Positions 42,970-52,972 are shown, counted from the stretch's first letter. The stretch: 64,000 nt of DNA from Paraburkholderia ginsengiterrae (GCF_001645125.1 NZ_LXKA01000298.1:1-64000); one strand, 5' to 3'. The notes: generated by a model from the letters alone, not told the origin. Translations and numbers: made by a program.

Positions 42970-43881
42970 TCAGGTCAGCTGATAAGCGCGCACCGGCTCG
43001 ACCTCGGCGGGAAGTTCGCATCCGCACAGTTCGAGAATGGATCGCTCGATGTTGCGGGTCATGGCGTCGAGCGCCAGCGCATTCGGCGCAGTCGTGAACG
43101 GTTCGGCGACTTCACTCGCGATCGCCTCCAGCGCAATGAGCGTATAAGAAATGAACACACAAAGAAGCGGTGTGAAGAACTCTGTCGAATCGACGAGACC
43201 GAACGGCAGCAGCACGCAATAAGCGTACACAGTGCGATGGAGCAACACGCTGTACGCAAAGGGAATGGGGGTGGACGCGATCCGCTCGCATCCGCCAATC
43301 GTCTTGCCCAGTTCGTTGATCTGCGCGTCGAACATCCAGAGTTTCGTGTCCGTTGCCAGTCCCCGCGTGTGCAGGTCCGCGAAGTCGCGGCGAATCTCAT
43401 TGAGAAGCGCAACCGGTTTGTAGCAGGTGTGCTGCAATGCTTCGGCTCGCGTGCGGCCGAGCAGGCGAACGAGGTCCGGACTCGGGTCGGTCTTGCGCAA
43501 CTGGTGTTTCAGCGCATAGACACTTGCAATCACCGTATGGGCGATGCGAAGCTTTTCATCGTTGTGCGGCGCGTAGCACAGCATCTGCGACGTCAGCGCG
43601 CGTGCGGCAATCAACAGGCTGCCCCACAGATGACGCGCCTCATTGAAGCGCTCGTAGCTCGCGTTGTTGCGAAACGCGAGAAAGATGGCGAGAGCGAGGC
43701 CGAACAACGTGAAGGGTGCTGTATTCAGCGGAATCTTCTCGCCGAAAATGCGCCCCTGCGTCAGTACCGCGAGGCAGCTGACCGCCCCCATGAAACCCAG
43801 CTGGGGAATAATCGACTGCAACACTGAACCGTTCCAGATAAACAGCAACCGGAACCAGTTCTCCCCTGGCCTCACAATCAT
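42970..43881 (-). CDS. Bestrophin-family (UPF0187) anion channel
   Basis: The 303-residue protein is of the bacterial bestrophin type, with an N-terminal helix and the conserved RLLFIWNGSVLQSIIP region. It has several membrane segments and the characteristic FRNNASYERFNEARHLWGSLLIAAR near residues 69-93. Bacterial bestrophins form pentameric ion channels (sodium in KpBest, chloride in animals). It lies 42 nt downstream of cydB in the same direction and may be co-transcribed, perhaps to balance charge during respiration, which is inference. Confidence 0.85.
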   Translation of the reverse strand: MIVRPGENWFRLLFIWNGSVLQSIIPQLGFMGAVSCLAVLTQGRIFGEKIPLNTAPFTLFGLALAIFLAFRNNASYERFNEARHLWGSLLIAARALTSQMLCYAPHNDEKLRIAHTVIASVYALKHQLRKTDPSPDLVRLLGRTRAEALQHTCYKPVALLNEIRRDFADLHTRGLATDTKLWMFDAQINELGKTIGGCERIASTPIPFAYSVLLHRTVYAYCVLLPFGLVDSTEFFTPLLCVFISYTLIALEAIASEVAEPFTTAPNALALDAMTRNIERSILELCGCELPAEVEPVRAYQLT

Positions 43882-43923
43882 GATGCGCCCGTTTCTTCTA
43901 GTGTACTGTTCGCGCCGGCACCA

Positions 43924-44940
43924 TCAGCGATAGCCGGCGTCCCCTTCCCGGACTTTGCCCCGGAAAACGCGGTACTGCATCGCGTTGTAGACGAGGATGA
44001 CCGGCAGCACGATCACCGTGCCAACCAGTGCAAAGAGCTGGCTCGAATGGCTCGACGAGGCTTGCCAGATCGTCAGCGAAGGCGGAACGATGTTCGGCCA
44101 GATGCTGATGAGCAAACCGCTGTAGCCGAGAAAACACAGCGCAAGCGAGAGGATGAACGGGATCGCTTCATGCTGCATCCGCAGCGACCGGAAGATGCCC
44201 CAGATACACGCGACCACGAGGATCGGCACCGGCAGGAACCATCCTAGATTGCCGCTTCCAAACCAGCGATGCGCAACCGCGGGCAAACCAATCACGGTCC
44301 AGAGACTCACCACGGCCATTACGCCGAGCAGGACGATCACGAGCGGCTTCATTACCTGACGCATCTTGCGCTGCAGCTCGCCCTCCGTCTTCAGGATGAG
44401 CCAGCCGGCGCCGAGCGTCGCATACGTGAACAGCACGCCGATTCCGCAGAACAGGCTGAACGGCGAGAGCCAGTCGAACGGGCCGCCGACGAAACGGTCA
44501 TCGGCGATCTTGATGCCTTGCAGCAGCGACCCCAGCACAATGCCCTGGCATAGCGCCGCGAGCGCGGAACCGCAGATAAAAGCCATATCCCAGGCATGCT
44601 GGGTGCGGGTGGCCTTGGCACGCAACTCGAAAGCGGCGCCGCGGAAGATCAGGCCCACGACCATCAGGATGAGCGGCAGATAGTTCGCCGGCAGGAGCGT
44701 CGAATAGACCACCGGGAACGCCCCGTAAAGCCCCGCGCCGCCGAGTACGAGGAACGTTTCGTTACCGTCCCACACCGGCGCGATGGTGTTGAGCATCACT
44801 TGCCGATCGCCCTTCTCCTCGAAAAATGGAAACAGCAGGCCGATGCCGAGATCGAATCCGTCCAGCATCACGTAAATGAAAACACCGAGTCCGATAATCG
44901 CGGCCCACACCACGGGAAGATCGATCTGCATGGCGGTCAC
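43924..44940 (-). CDS. cydB: Cytochrome bd-type quinol oxidase subunit II
   Basis: The 338-residue polytopic subunit begins DLPVVWAAIIGLGVFIYVMLDGFDLGIGLLFPF, the family hallmark (YVMLDGFDLG), with WDGNETFLVLGGAGLYGAFP near residues 56-75. It packs against subunit I in the inner membrane. The short first loop and the sequence of its partner place the pair in the cyanide-insensitive (CioAB-like) group. The start overlaps the cydA stop by 4 nt. Confidence 0.92.
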   Translation of the reverse strand: MTAMQIDLPVVWAAIIGLGVFIYVMLDGFDLGIGLLFPFFEEKGDRQVMLNTIAPVWDGNETFLVLGGAGLYGAFPVVYSTLLPANYLPLILMVVGLIFRGAAFELRAKATRTQHAWDMAFICGSALAALCQGIVLGSLLQGIKIADDRFVGGPFDWLSPFSLFCGIGVLFTYATLGAGWLILKTEGELQRKMRQVMKPLVIVLLGVMAVVSLWTVIGLPAVAHRWFGSGNLGWFLPVPILVVACIWGIFRSLRMQHEAIPFILSLALCFLGYSGLLISIWPNIVPPSLTIWQASSSHSSQLFALVGTVIVLPVILVYNAMQYRVFRGKVREGDAGYR

Positions 44941-46325
44941 TCCTCTCCCAGTGCGTCGAGGGCGCGATTGCGCAACACCGGATGCTTGCGGGATTCGCGT
45001 CGCTTGACGTGCTCCTCCGGTCCACGCCTCATCATCTTCAACATGTAGTAGATCCCCATGCCGAACACCAGGAAATACACCAGCACGAAGATCAGCAGCG
45101 AAACCCCTGCTTGCTGAGCGCTGATAGGCGAGAGCGAGTCTTCAGTACGCAGGACACCATACACCGTCCAGGGCTGGCGGCCGACCTCCGTCGTGATCCA
45201 CCCGGCCAATAGCGCGATAATTCCAGACGGCCCCATGCACAGCACGAACCACTGATACCACCGGGTCTCGTAGAGACGCCCTCGCGCTCTCAGCAGCAGC
45301 CCGAGCAGCGCGGTCAACAGCATCAACATGCCGAGACCCGCCATGATCCGGAACGTCCAGAACACGATCGGCGAATACGGGCGGTCTTTCGCGGGAAATT
45401 CCTTCAGTCCGCGAATTTCTCCGTCCCAGCTATGAGTCAGGATGAGGCTGCCCAAATGCGGTATCTGGATCGCGTATCGCGTCACCTCGGCCTTCATGTC
45501 CGGCAGGCCGACCAGGTTCAGCGCGGTGCCGCCATGCTCGGTTTCCCATAGGCCTTCAATGGCCGCGATCTTCGCAGGCTGATATTCGCGCGTGTTGAGT
45601 CCGTGCGCGTCACCGATGAAAATCTGTATCGGCGTCAGTAACAGCAGCATCCACAACGCCATGGAGAAACTGCGCGTGACCGGTTTGTCGCGCCGGCCGT
45701 GCAACAGATGCCACGCACCGCAGGCGGCCACGATAAAGCCCGCGACAATGAACGCGGCGATAGTCATGTGCGCGAGGCGATACGGAAACGAGGGGTTGAA
45801 AATCACTTTCATCCAGTCGACCGGTACGATGCGGCCATTCTCGACGGCGTATCCTTGCGGCGTCTGCATGAAGCTATTCGACGCGAGAATCCAGAACGTC
45901 GAGATGAGGGTGCCTACCGCGACCATCAGCGTGGCGAAGAAGTGCGCGCGTGGACTCACGCGCTGCCAGCCGAACAGCATGACGCCGAGAAAACCGGCCT
46001 CGAGAAAGAACGCCGTCAGCACCTCATAGGTCAGCAGCGGCCCCGTGATGTTGCCGGCGACCGTGGAAAATCCGCTCCAGTTGGTGCCGAACTCATAGGC
46101 CATCACCACACCCGAGACCACCCCCATGCCGAAGCCGACCGCGAAGATCTTCGACCAGAACAGAAACATGTCCTTGTAGGCGACGTCCCCGGTTAGCAAC
46201 CAACGCCATTCGAGCACGGCCAGGAAACTGGCCATGCCGATGCTGATCGCCGGGAAAACGATATGAAACGAAACGGTGAACGCAAATTGCAACCTGGCGA
46301 GGTGAAACGCATCGAAGATTTCCAT
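44937..46325 (-). CDS. cydA: Cytochrome bd-type quinol oxidase subunit I (CioA-like)
   Basis: The 462-residue subunit has heme-ligand histidines in LARLQFAFTVSFHIVFP (near residue 21) and PYRLAHMTIAAF (near residue 184), and the GRQPW motif near residue 385. The Q loop is short, as in CioA rather than long-loop E. coli CydA. It oxidises ubiquinol and reduces oxygen with high affinity and cyanide tolerance. A strong GGAGG lies about ten bases before the ATG. It starts 25 nt after the YdeP-like gene ends, implying one transcript. Confidence 0.92.
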   Translation of the reverse strand: MEIFDAFHLARLQFAFTVSFHIVFPAISIGMASFLAVLEWRWLLTGDVAYKDMFLFWSKIFAVGFGMGVVSGVVMAYEFGTNWSGFSTVAGNITGPLLTYEVLTAFFLEAGFLGVMLFGWQRVSPRAHFFATLMVAVGTLISTFWILASNSFMQTPQGYAVENGRIVPVDWMKVIFNPSFPYRLAHMTIAAFIVAGFIVAACGAWHLLHGRRDKPVTRSFSMALWMLLLLTPIQIFIGDAHGLNTREYQPAKIAAIEGLWETEHGGTALNLVGLPDMKAEVTRYAIQIPHLGSLILTHSWDGEIRGLKEFPAKDRPYSPIVFWTFRIMAGLGMLMLLTALLGLLLRARGRLYETRWYQWFVLCMGPSGIIALLAGWITTEVGRQPWTVYGVLRTEDSLSPISAQQAGVSLLIFVLVYFLVFGMGIYYMLKMMRRGPEEHVKRRESRKHPVLRNRALDALGEE

Positions 46326-46350
46326 GACGGACCGCCCCTCCCTTCCAGAA

Positions 46351-48624
46351 TCAAACTATCACTGAGCGGGCCACACGAACCGGCACGGACTTGTACGAAG
46401 GCGTACCACTGTCCTTGTCGATGTAGTCGAGCGGCACCAGCACGTTTGCTTCCGGGTAGTAGGCACCGACCGAACCCGGCGCGATATCGTAGGCAATCAC
46501 GGTGATCTTCTCGAGTCGCAGCGGCCTGCCCGCTACCGCCGTCTCGATGTCCACCAGATCGCCATGTTCGAGTCCACGGTCGGCCAGATCGTCGTCGTTC
46601 ATGAACAGCACGTCACGCCGTCCGAACACGCCCCGGTAACGATCGTCCAGCGCATAGATGGTGGTGTTGTACTGGTCGTGGCTGCGCAGCGTCACGAGGC
46701 GCAGTACGTCGTCGCCGTCCACGTGCGCGTCTTCCTTCACGCCGTGGTACACCGAGAACATCGCCTTGCTGGTCGGCGTCGGGAAAATGCGCTCGGTCGG
46801 CGGCAGCGGCATGCGGAAGCCGCCCGGCACGCGAATGCGCGCGTTGTAGTTCTCGAAGCCCGGAATCGTCTTCTCGATCAGGTCGCGGATCTTGTCGTAA
46901 TCGGCGACCAGTTCCATCCAGTTGACCTTGCTGTCCGGGAGCGTCGCCTTCGCGATGCCGGCCACAATGGCGGGCTCGGAGCGCAGGAACTCGGAGGCGG
47001 GCGTGAGCTTGCCGGCCGAGGCATGGACCATCGACATCGAATCCTCGACGGTGATCGACTGGCCCATGCCGTCCTGCACGTCGAGTTCGGTGCGGCCGAT
47101 TACCGGCAGAATGTACGTTTCCTTCGCCACCAGCAGGTGCGAGCGGTTGAGCTTGGTGCCGAGATGCACACTCAGATCGAGCGCCTTCATGGCCGGGAAG
47201 CACTGCTGCGAATCCGGCAGCGCGACCGCGAAGTTGCCGCCGAGGCACAGCAGCGCCTTCGATTTGCCTGCGACCATCGCCTGCATGGCCGCCACTGCGT
47301 CGTGGCCATGCTCCGCGGGCGGCTTGAAGCCGAACACGTCCTCGATCTTCTCGAGGAATTCCGTCGAAGGTTTCTCGGTGATGCCGACCGTGCGGTTACC
47401 CTGCACGTTCGAGTGGCCGCGCAGCGGGCAGATACCGCCGCCTTCGCGGCCCATGTTGCCGCGCATCAGCAGCAGGTCGCAGATCAGGCGCACGTTCGCG
47501 GTGCCCTTGTTGTGCTGCGTGATGCCCATTCCGTACGTGATGATCGTCGACTTCGCTTTCGCGTACGCGTCGGCGACGTCCGCGAGTTCCTCGCGGGTCA
47601 GGCCGCTTTCCGCCTCGATGTCCTCCCAGGACGTGGCCTCGATATCCGCGGCATGCGCGTCGAATCCTTCCGTATAAGTGTCGATGAATTCGCGGTCGAG
47701 CACGTCGCCGCGCTCGGCGTCGAGCGCGAGCAGCGCCTTGATAATGCCCTTGAGGGCAGCCGCGTCGCCGCCGGCTTTCACCTGATGATAGGTCGACGCG
47801 ATCCGGGTTGAGCCGAAGGTCGCCATCTGCAGCATGGCCTGCGGGTCCTGGAAGCGTTCCAGCGCGCGCTCGCGCAGCGGATTGAACACGATGATCGGGA
47901 CGCCGCGGCGCGACGCTTCCCACAGCGTGCCCATCATGCGCGGATGATTGGTGCCCGGGTTATGGCCGATCGAGATGATCAGATCGGTCTTCTCGAAGTC
48001 GTCGAGCGACACGGTGCCCTTGCCGATGCCGATAGACTGCGGCAAGCCGACGCTGGTCGGTTCATGGCACATGTTCGAGCAATCCGGGAAATTGTTGGTG
48101 CCCAGTTCCCGCGCAAACAGCTGATAGAGGTACGCAGCCTCGTTCGAGGCCCGGCCGGACGTATAGAACTCCACCTGGTCGGGCGACAGTCCGCGCAGGA
48201 TTTCGCCGATCCGGCCAAACGCCGTCTCCCATTCGACGGCGCGGAACGTGTCCGTTGCACGGTCGTAGACGAGCGGATGCGTGAGCCGGCCCATGTCCTC
48301 CAGTTCGAAATCCGATCGCTCCAGCAGCGACGACACGGTATTCGCCGCGAAAAACTCCGGGCGCACCCGCTTGCTGGTGGCTTCCCAGGTGACCGCTTTA
48401 GCGCCGTTTTCGCAGAACTGGAAGGTGGACTTGTGCTCCTTGTCGGGCCACGCGCACCCGGGGCAATCAAAGCCGTCGGGCTGATTGGTCCGCAGCAGAG
48501 TGAGCGGAGCCTTGATGCTGTCCATTTGCAGCCGGATGGCTTGGGTTGTCGCCTTGAGCGCACCCCAACCGCCGGCAGGTGCATCATACGGCCGGATTCC
48601 CGGAACTTCGCGTCGCGTGCTCAT
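46351..48624 (-). CDS. ydeP: FdhF/YdeP-family molybdopterin oxidoreductase
   Basis: The protein has about 757 residues, practically the length of E. coli YdeP (759). An N-terminal cysteine pair (FDCPGCAWPDKEH near residues 50-63) is followed by FCENGAKAV. The molybdopterin-binding core includes GRASNEAAYLYQLFARELGTNNFPDCSNMCHEPT near 150-185 and GHNPGTNHPRMMG, and a C-terminal dinucleotide-binding domain has LRLVTLRSHDQYNTTIY. YdeP is linked to acid resistance; the physiological substrate is unknown. ATG 48624 has GGAG upstream; the frame before it is not needed. It is first in the ydeP-cydA-cydB series. Confidence 0.87.
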   Translation of the reverse strand: MSTRREVPGIRPYDAPAGGWGALKATTQAIRLQMDSIKAPLTLLRTNQPDGFDCPGCAWPDKEHKSTFQFCENGAKAVTWEATSKRVRPEFFAANTVSSLLERSDFELEDMGRLTHPLVYDRATDTFRAVEWETAFGRIGEILRGLSPDQVEFYTSGRASNEAAYLYQLFARELGTNNFPDCSNMCHEPTSVGLPQSIGIGKGTVSLDDFEKTDLIISIGHNPGTNHPRMMGTLWEASRRGVPIIVFNPLRERALERFQDPQAMLQMATFGSTRIASTYHQVKAGGDAAALKGIIKALLALDAERGDVLDREFIDTYTEGFDAHAADIEATSWEDIEAESGLTREELADVADAYAKAKSTIITYGMGITQHNKGTANVRLICDLLLMRGNMGREGGGICPLRGHSNVQGNRTVGITEKPSTEFLEKIEDVFGFKPPAEHGHDAVAAMQAMVAGKSKALLCLGGNFAVALPDSQQCFPAMKALDLSVHLGTKLNRSHLLVAKETYILPVIGRTELDVQDGMGQSITVEDSMSMVHASAGKLTPASEFLRSEPAIVAGIAKATLPDSKVNWMELVADYDKIRDLIEKTIPGFENYNARIRVPGGFRMPLPPTERIFPTPTSKAMFSVYHGVKEDAHVDGDDVLRLVTLRSHDQYNTTIYALDDRYRGVFGRRDVLFMNDDDLADRGLEHGDLVDIETAVAGRPLRLEKITVIAYDIAPGSVGAYYPEANVLVPLDYIDKDSGTPSYKSVPVRVARSVIV

Positions 48625-48644
48625 AGTGTGGGCTCCACAAACTG

Positions 48645-48677
48645 CCCCAGGAGACCTGGAGACTGTTTTGCCTGGGG
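48645..48677. promoter_or_regulatory. Inverted repeat upstream of the YdeP-like gene
   Basis: CCCCAGG (48645-48651) and CCTGGGG (48671-48677) form a perfect 7-bp dyad with a 19-bp spacer, 21-53 bp before the start codon. It could be an operator or a leader hairpin. The rest of the 239-bp gap to clpG shows no gene. Confidence 0.35.
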
Positions 48678-48863
48678 TTACGCCGCGTGGGCGGCGCAAA
48701 GCTTGAATGCCGTTTCAGTCTAGCGGGATCAAGACACCGCGACAGGCACAGATCGACCCGTGGCGGCAGAGCACAGTGCAGTAACACGTGTATCGGTCAG
48801 GCCGGGAGTCCGTACGCCGCCAGCGTTGGCGCAGCGGTGTCTCCCGGATTGTTGCGTAGATTA

Positions 48864-51659
48864 CTACTTCGAGTTGGCGGTTGCAGTCGACCCAGCGCTG
48901 CCCGTCTCTTTGGACGCTTTCTTCGTCGCACGCCCGCTGCCGGCTTTGGCGCTTTTCGTCTTGGGGGCTTCCTCGGGCGGCACCTCGCTCCTGCTGAACT
49001 TCACTTCACCGCTTTCCTTGTCGTAACTTACTTCCACCGTGTCTCCAGACTTCAGGCGATCGCCGAGAATCTCCTTCGCGAGCCGCGTTTCCAGTTCCTG
49101 GCGAATCTGACGCTTCAACTCGCGTGCGCCGAACTCCGGCCGATAACCGGCGTCGGCGAGGTGATCGGTCAGCGTAGCGTCGATCTTGAGCGTAATGTCC
49201 TGCGCAGCCGCGGTACGCACCACGCGTTCGAGCTGGATCGACACGATCGAGCGGATATTCTCGCGCGACAGCCCATGAAAGACGATGATCTCGTCGATGC
49301 GGTTGAGGAACTCAGGACGGAAGTGGCCCTTGAGCACACCCATCAATGCTTCGCGAACCTCTTTCTCCGGTTGGCGATCGGCCTCGGGCTTTTCGAGGTT
49401 ATCCATGATGATCGACGCCCCGAGGTTGCTCGTCGCAATGATGATCGTGTTGCTGAAGTCCACCACGCGGCCTTTGCCGTCGGTCAGGCGTCCGTCGTCG
49501 AACACCTGGAGCAGCACGTTGTTCACGTCGGGGTGCGCCTTCTCGATCTCATCGAGCAGGATCACGCTGTACGGGCGCCGCCGGACGCGCTCGGTCAGCT
49601 GGCCGCCCTCGTCATAACCCACGTAGCCAGGGGGCGCGCCGATCAGCCGCGCCACCGCGTGACGCTCCATGTACTCCGACATGTCGATGCGGATCACCGC
49701 CTGCTCGTCGCCGAACACTGTTTCGGCCAGCGCCTTCGCGAGTTCGGTCTTGCCGACGCCGGTGGGTCCAAGGAACAGGAGCGTCGCGATAGGCCGGTTT
49801 GCCTGGCCGAGCCCCGCACGCGACAGGCGCACGGCATCGCTCACGGCGACCACCGCGTCATCCTGGCCGACCACGCGCTCACGAAGTTTGTTCTCCATAT
49901 CAATCAGCTTCTGGCGCTCTTCCTGTGTCAACTCCGTGACCGGAATACCGGTGAGACGCGACACGACTTCGGCGATCGACGCGACGGTCACCTCGAGCGT
50001 TTCCGAACCGGTCTTGCGCTGCCATGCCTCGGTCTGCTCATCGAGCTTCGCCTGCTTCTCGCCGATCCGTTCTTCGAACGACTTCGCCTCATCGAAGCGC
50101 TTGCGCGACGATGCATAGTCCTGCTCGCGTTTGAGCTGGGCGATTTCGGCCTCGAGCTCCTGGATCTCCGCGGGTCGCGAAGTCGCGCCGATGCGCACGC
50201 GCGCCGCCGCCTGGTCGATCAGGTCGATGGCCTTGTCGGGCAAGAAGCGCGTTGTAATGTAGCGGTCCGAGAGTTCGGCGGCGGCCACGAACGCATCGTC
50301 GGCAAACGTCACCTGGTGGTGCGCCTCGAGCTTGTCGCGCAGGCCACGCAGAATGACAATGGTCTGCTCGACCGTCGGCTCCGGCACCAGAACCGGCTGG
50401 AAGCGCCGCTCGAGCGCGGCGTCCTTTTCAATGTACTTCTGATATTCGTTGAGCGTGGTAGCGCCGATCAGGCTCAGCTCGCCACGCGCGAGCGCCGGCT
50501 TAAGCACGTTCGCGATGTCGAGGCCGCCTTCACCGCCGCCTTGCCCCGCGCCCACGATCGTATGCAGTTCGTCGATGAACAGAATCAGTTCGTCCTGTTT
50601 CGCCGTGACTTCATCGATCAATTGCTTGGCGCGTTCCTCGAATTCGCCACGATACTTCGCGCCCGCCACCATCGAATTGATGTTGACCTCGATGAGCCGC
50701 TTGCCGCGCAGCACTTCGGGCACATCCCCGTTGACGACGCGCTGCGCCAGCCCCTCGACGATCGCGGTCTTGCCGACACCCGGCTCGCCGATCAGCACGG
50801 GGTTGTTTTTCTTGCGCCGCGCCAGCACTTCGATCGTGCTCTCGATTTCCTGCGCGCGGCCGAGCACCGGGTCGAGCTTGCCCTGCCGCGCCATGGCCGT
50901 GAGGTCGCGGCCGAACTTATCGAGTGTGGGGGTGCCGCTTGGCGTGTCGACGCGACCGTCTTCCGCGCCTTTACCCACGACCTTGACGACCTTCTGCCGC
51001 AACGCCTCCGGCGTCACGCCATATTTCTTCAGCAGCGTGCCCGCGATGCTGTCCGGCACGGCCGCGAGCCCGATGAGCAGATGCTCCGGACCGACATAGG
51101 AATGCCCCAGATCGCGCGACGCCTGGAACGCGTATTGAAACGCCTTTTTCAAGCGGGGCGAGATCGTCATCCTGTCGATCGGCGCGTCGGGGTCGGCGGT
51201 TCCTGTCTGCGCGTGCTGATCGATGTATCCCTTGATGTCCTGCGGCGAGAGCTTGAGTTCTTTCAGCAGCGCTGTGCACACGTCGGTGTCCGCGAGCACG
51301 TAAAGCAGATCCTGAGTATCGAGTTCATTGCGGTGCAGTTCGTGCGCCTTCTCCGCGGCGCGCTGCAGCAATTCGAGCGTCTGTTCGCTGAAGGCGTCGG
51401 TGGCATCGACCGATTCGCGCGGCACCTCGGCGGCAAACTCTTCGTCGTCGTGCCCGGACTCGTGCCCCACGCCGCCGAAGAAGCGCGACAGGCCGCCGCC
51501 TCCCAGTAGCGAATCGAACGGGTTGAGCGCGCTTTGGTGCCGCATCAACTGACGGTAGTCGTAGTCGCAAATCGACATGGATTTCCGCTCGCCGTTCTGC
51601 ACAACGGTCACACGGGCGACAGCGGGACGGGCATGGCAGATTTCACAGAGGGCTGGCAT
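48864..51659 (-). CDS. clpK: ClpG/ClpK-like AAA+ disaggregase
   Basis: The 931-residue protein begins with a Cys-containing N1 segment (CEIC at 5-8, C31; residues 1-60) that marks ClpG/ClpK and is absent from ClpA and ClpB. A Clp N domain (about 85-230), AAA-1 (Walker A GEPGVGKT near 291), a short coiled middle domain (about 490-560) and AAA-2 (GPTGVGKT near 628) follow. No ClpP-binding IGF-type loop is seen after [11 protein letters not shown], so it should disaggregate rather than degrade. The C-terminus is a Lys/Ala/Ser-rich tail. ClpK/ClpG is known to give heat tolerance, often on mobile islands; no mobility genes are visible here. Confidence 0.85.
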   Translation of the reverse strand: MPALCEICHARPAVARVTVVQNGERKSMSICDYDYRQLMRHQSALNPFDSLLGGGGLSRFFGGVGHESGHDDEEFAAEVPRESVDATDAFSEQTLELLQRAAEKAHELHRNELDTQDLLYVLADTDVCTALLKELKLSPQDIKGYIDQHAQTGTADPDAPIDRMTISPRLKKAFQYAFQASRDLGHSYVGPEHLLIGLAAVPDSIAGTLLKKYGVTPEALRQKVVKVVGKGAEDGRVDTPSGTPTLDKFGRDLTAMARQGKLDPVLGRAQEIESTIEVLARRKKNNPVLIGEPGVGKTAIVEGLAQRVVNGDVPEVLRGKRLIEVNINSMVAGAKYRGEFEERAKQLIDEVTAKQDELILFIDELHTIVGAGQGGGEGGLDIANVLKPALARGELSLIGATTLNEYQKYIEKDAALERRFQPVLVPEPTVEQTIVILRGLRDKLEAHHQVTFADDAFVAAAELSDRYITTRFLPDKAIDLIDQAAARVRIGATSRPAEIQELEAEIAQLKREQDYASSRKRFDEAKSFEERIGEKQAKLDEQTEAWQRKTGSETLEVTVASIAEVVSRLTGIPVTELTQEERQKLIDMENKLRERVVGQDDAVVAVSDAVRLSRAGLGQANRPIATLLFLGPTGVGKTELAKALAETVFGDEQAVIRIDMSEYMERHAVARLIGAPPGYVGYDEGGQLTERVRRRPYSVILLDEIEKAHPDVNNVLLQVFDDGRLTDGKGRVVDFSNTIIIATSNLGASIIMDNLEKPEADRQPEKEVREALMGVLKGHFRPEFLNRIDEIIVFHGLSRENIRSIVSIQLERVVRTAAAQDITLKIDATLTDHLADAGYRPEFGARELKRQIRQELETRLAKEILGDRLKSGDTVEVSYDKESGEVKFSRSEVPPEEAPKTKSAKAGSGRATKKASKETGSAGSTATANSK

Positions 51660-51823
51660 CGTAATCTCTCACCGTGATCAGAACGGAACTCGAGCGTGAT
51701 TAGCATAACGAAACCCCACACACGCCCTTGAATTCTATGGATGGGTCACGAAGAAAGAAATATTGGTTTTTCCGATGATATGAATTGGTGACACACCATG
51801 ACCGCCTGGGCAGCGACAAGCCT

Positions 51824-52204
51824 TTACTTGCCGGCCTCGCGGCTCTCCTGCTCGGCAACGGTCAGGATGGCCTCAGGCACGGCTTCGAGCCGGGCTTTCG
51901 GTATCGGCTCGCCACTGGCATCGGAGAGGCCATAGGTGCCCTCCGCGATCTTCCGCAATGCCCGCTCGATATCGCTAATGCGCTGATCATTCACGTTACG
52001 CAGCGACTGGTTAACCTCTTCCTGCGTCATGCCCTGCGCGTCGTCCTCGAACTCCTCGGCCTCGCCGCCGTGCTGCTCCTCATCCGCGCGCCGGTCGGCG
52101 ATCGTGTCTTCCTCTGCGCCCAGCAATTGCTGGCGCATTGTCTCGAGGCGCTTGCGTTGCTGTGCGATGAACTCATCACTCAATGCGACCTGTTGTGCTG
52201 ACAT
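51824..52204 (-). CDS. DksA/TraR-like protein lacking zinc-finger cysteines
   Basis: The 126-residue protein has a coiled coil (residues about 10-75, rich in Gln/Glu/Arg) and the DksA C-terminal pattern GTYGLSDASGEPIPKARLEAVPEAILTVAEQE. The four zinc cysteines are replaced by Ser, Ser, Thr and Ala. Such proteins may still enter the RNA polymerase secondary channel. A strong GGAGG precedes ATG 52204; longer frames are not needed. It lies 164 bp upstream of clpG in the same direction, suggesting a shared stress role. Confidence 0.82.
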   Translation of the reverse strand: MSAQQVALSDEFIAQQRKRLETMRQQLLGAEEDTIADRRADEEQHGGEAEEFEDDAQGMTQEEVNQSLRNVNDQRISDIERALRKIAEGTYGLSDASGEPIPKARLEAVPEAILTVAEQESREAGK

Positions 52205-52235
52205 TGTTCCCTCCTGCGCCACGGCTGACGCGCAA

Positions 52236-52433
52236 TCACGCGCCAAGCTCCTGAAATGCGTGGCCATTGGCCTCGAGTCCCTTGAGGATGTCGGGGGACA
52301 GCTCGCTTTGCCAGACATGGCCGTTGAGTTGCCAGTCACCCTGGTCAACGATATCGGGGAGCCCTGCTCCCGTGCGCACGTAGAGCCCGAGCGTCGGTTT
52401 CTTCAGGTTGATGTAGAAATCGAATTCCTGCAT
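52236..52433 (-). CDS. Small protein, unknown
   Basis: The 65-residue protein (MQEFDFYINLKKPTLGLYVRTG start) has a strong GAGGGGG ribosome site before ATG 52433 and a stop 31 nt before the DksA-like start. It is soluble, with alternating strand-like segments and no Cys. No family recognised. It is probably co-transcribed with the DksA-like gene. Confidence 0.6.
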   Translation of the reverse strand: MQEFDFYINLKKPTLGLYVRTGAGLPDIVDQGDWQLNGHVWQSELSPDILKGLEANGHAFQELGA

Positions 52434-52636
52434 TTTTGCCCCCTCACGCAAGGTATGCTTTCAGTGCGTTGCAGCGTGAACGCCGGCCGCCGTTGCCTAC
52501 CCACCAGAACAATATAGGCGACTCACGCAACATTAAAATCCTGACACGGATCATGCCAGCCGAAATTGCGGCATGATGACACTTGCGCAGAAGATCGACG
52601 TTTCGCGATTGGTTTCGCGATTGAAAGGAGAACACG

Positions 52637-52972
52637 ATGCATGCAGGCCATGTTTCGTACGGCGAATTCGAGATCGTCGCGCACCCCGAGCGCAACGAGT
52701 ACGGTGCGTGGGTCGCAAGCGTCAGCGTGAGTCTCGGAACCCGAACGATTGTCGATATCCGTCCGAAGACTGTTCAGCCAGAGTGGCTAACTGAAGAAGA
52801 GGCGATCAGAGACGGGGTGGAATGGGGATGCCGGTTCATCGACCGTGAGTTCAATTCGCAGCAGTCCCGCTCGTGGGTCGCCGACCGTTCCCGTGCGGAA
52901 CAATGGTTCAGTCAAATCGAGAAGTCCCGCGGTTCCACACAAGCCGAACACCGCGACGACACCGCAACTTGA
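52637..52972 (+). CDS. Small soluble protein, unknown
   Basis: The 111-residue protein has AAAGGAG nine bases before the ATG. The N-terminal half forms a probable beta sheet (YGEFEIVAHPERNEYGAWVASVSVSLGTRTIVDI). The C-terminal half is helical (WLTEEEAIRDGVEWGCRFIDREF) with a charged, disordered tail. Similar proteins are common in Burkholderia as unnamed families; I do not assign one. It is divergent from the small stress genes. Confidence 0.6.
   Translation: MHAGHVSYGEFEIVAHPERNEYGAWVASVSVSLGTRTIVDIRPKTVQPEWLTEEEAIRDGVEWGCRFIDREFNSQQSRSWVADRSRAEQWFSQIEKSRGSTQAEHRDDTAT

Noticed and set aside
48687-51509. Very long plus-strand open frame (about 940 codons) across the clpG region
   Set aside because: It is antisense to a gene with unmistakable AAA+ motifs, is rich in Arg, His and Leu as expected of a GC-rich shadow frame, and has no ribosome site or family features.
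51727-51745. CTTGAA motif upstream of clpG resembling a heat-shock -35 element
   Set aside because: It lies on the plus strand, pointing away from clpG, and lacks a CCCCAT-type -10 at the right distance. No sigma-32 promoter could be supported.
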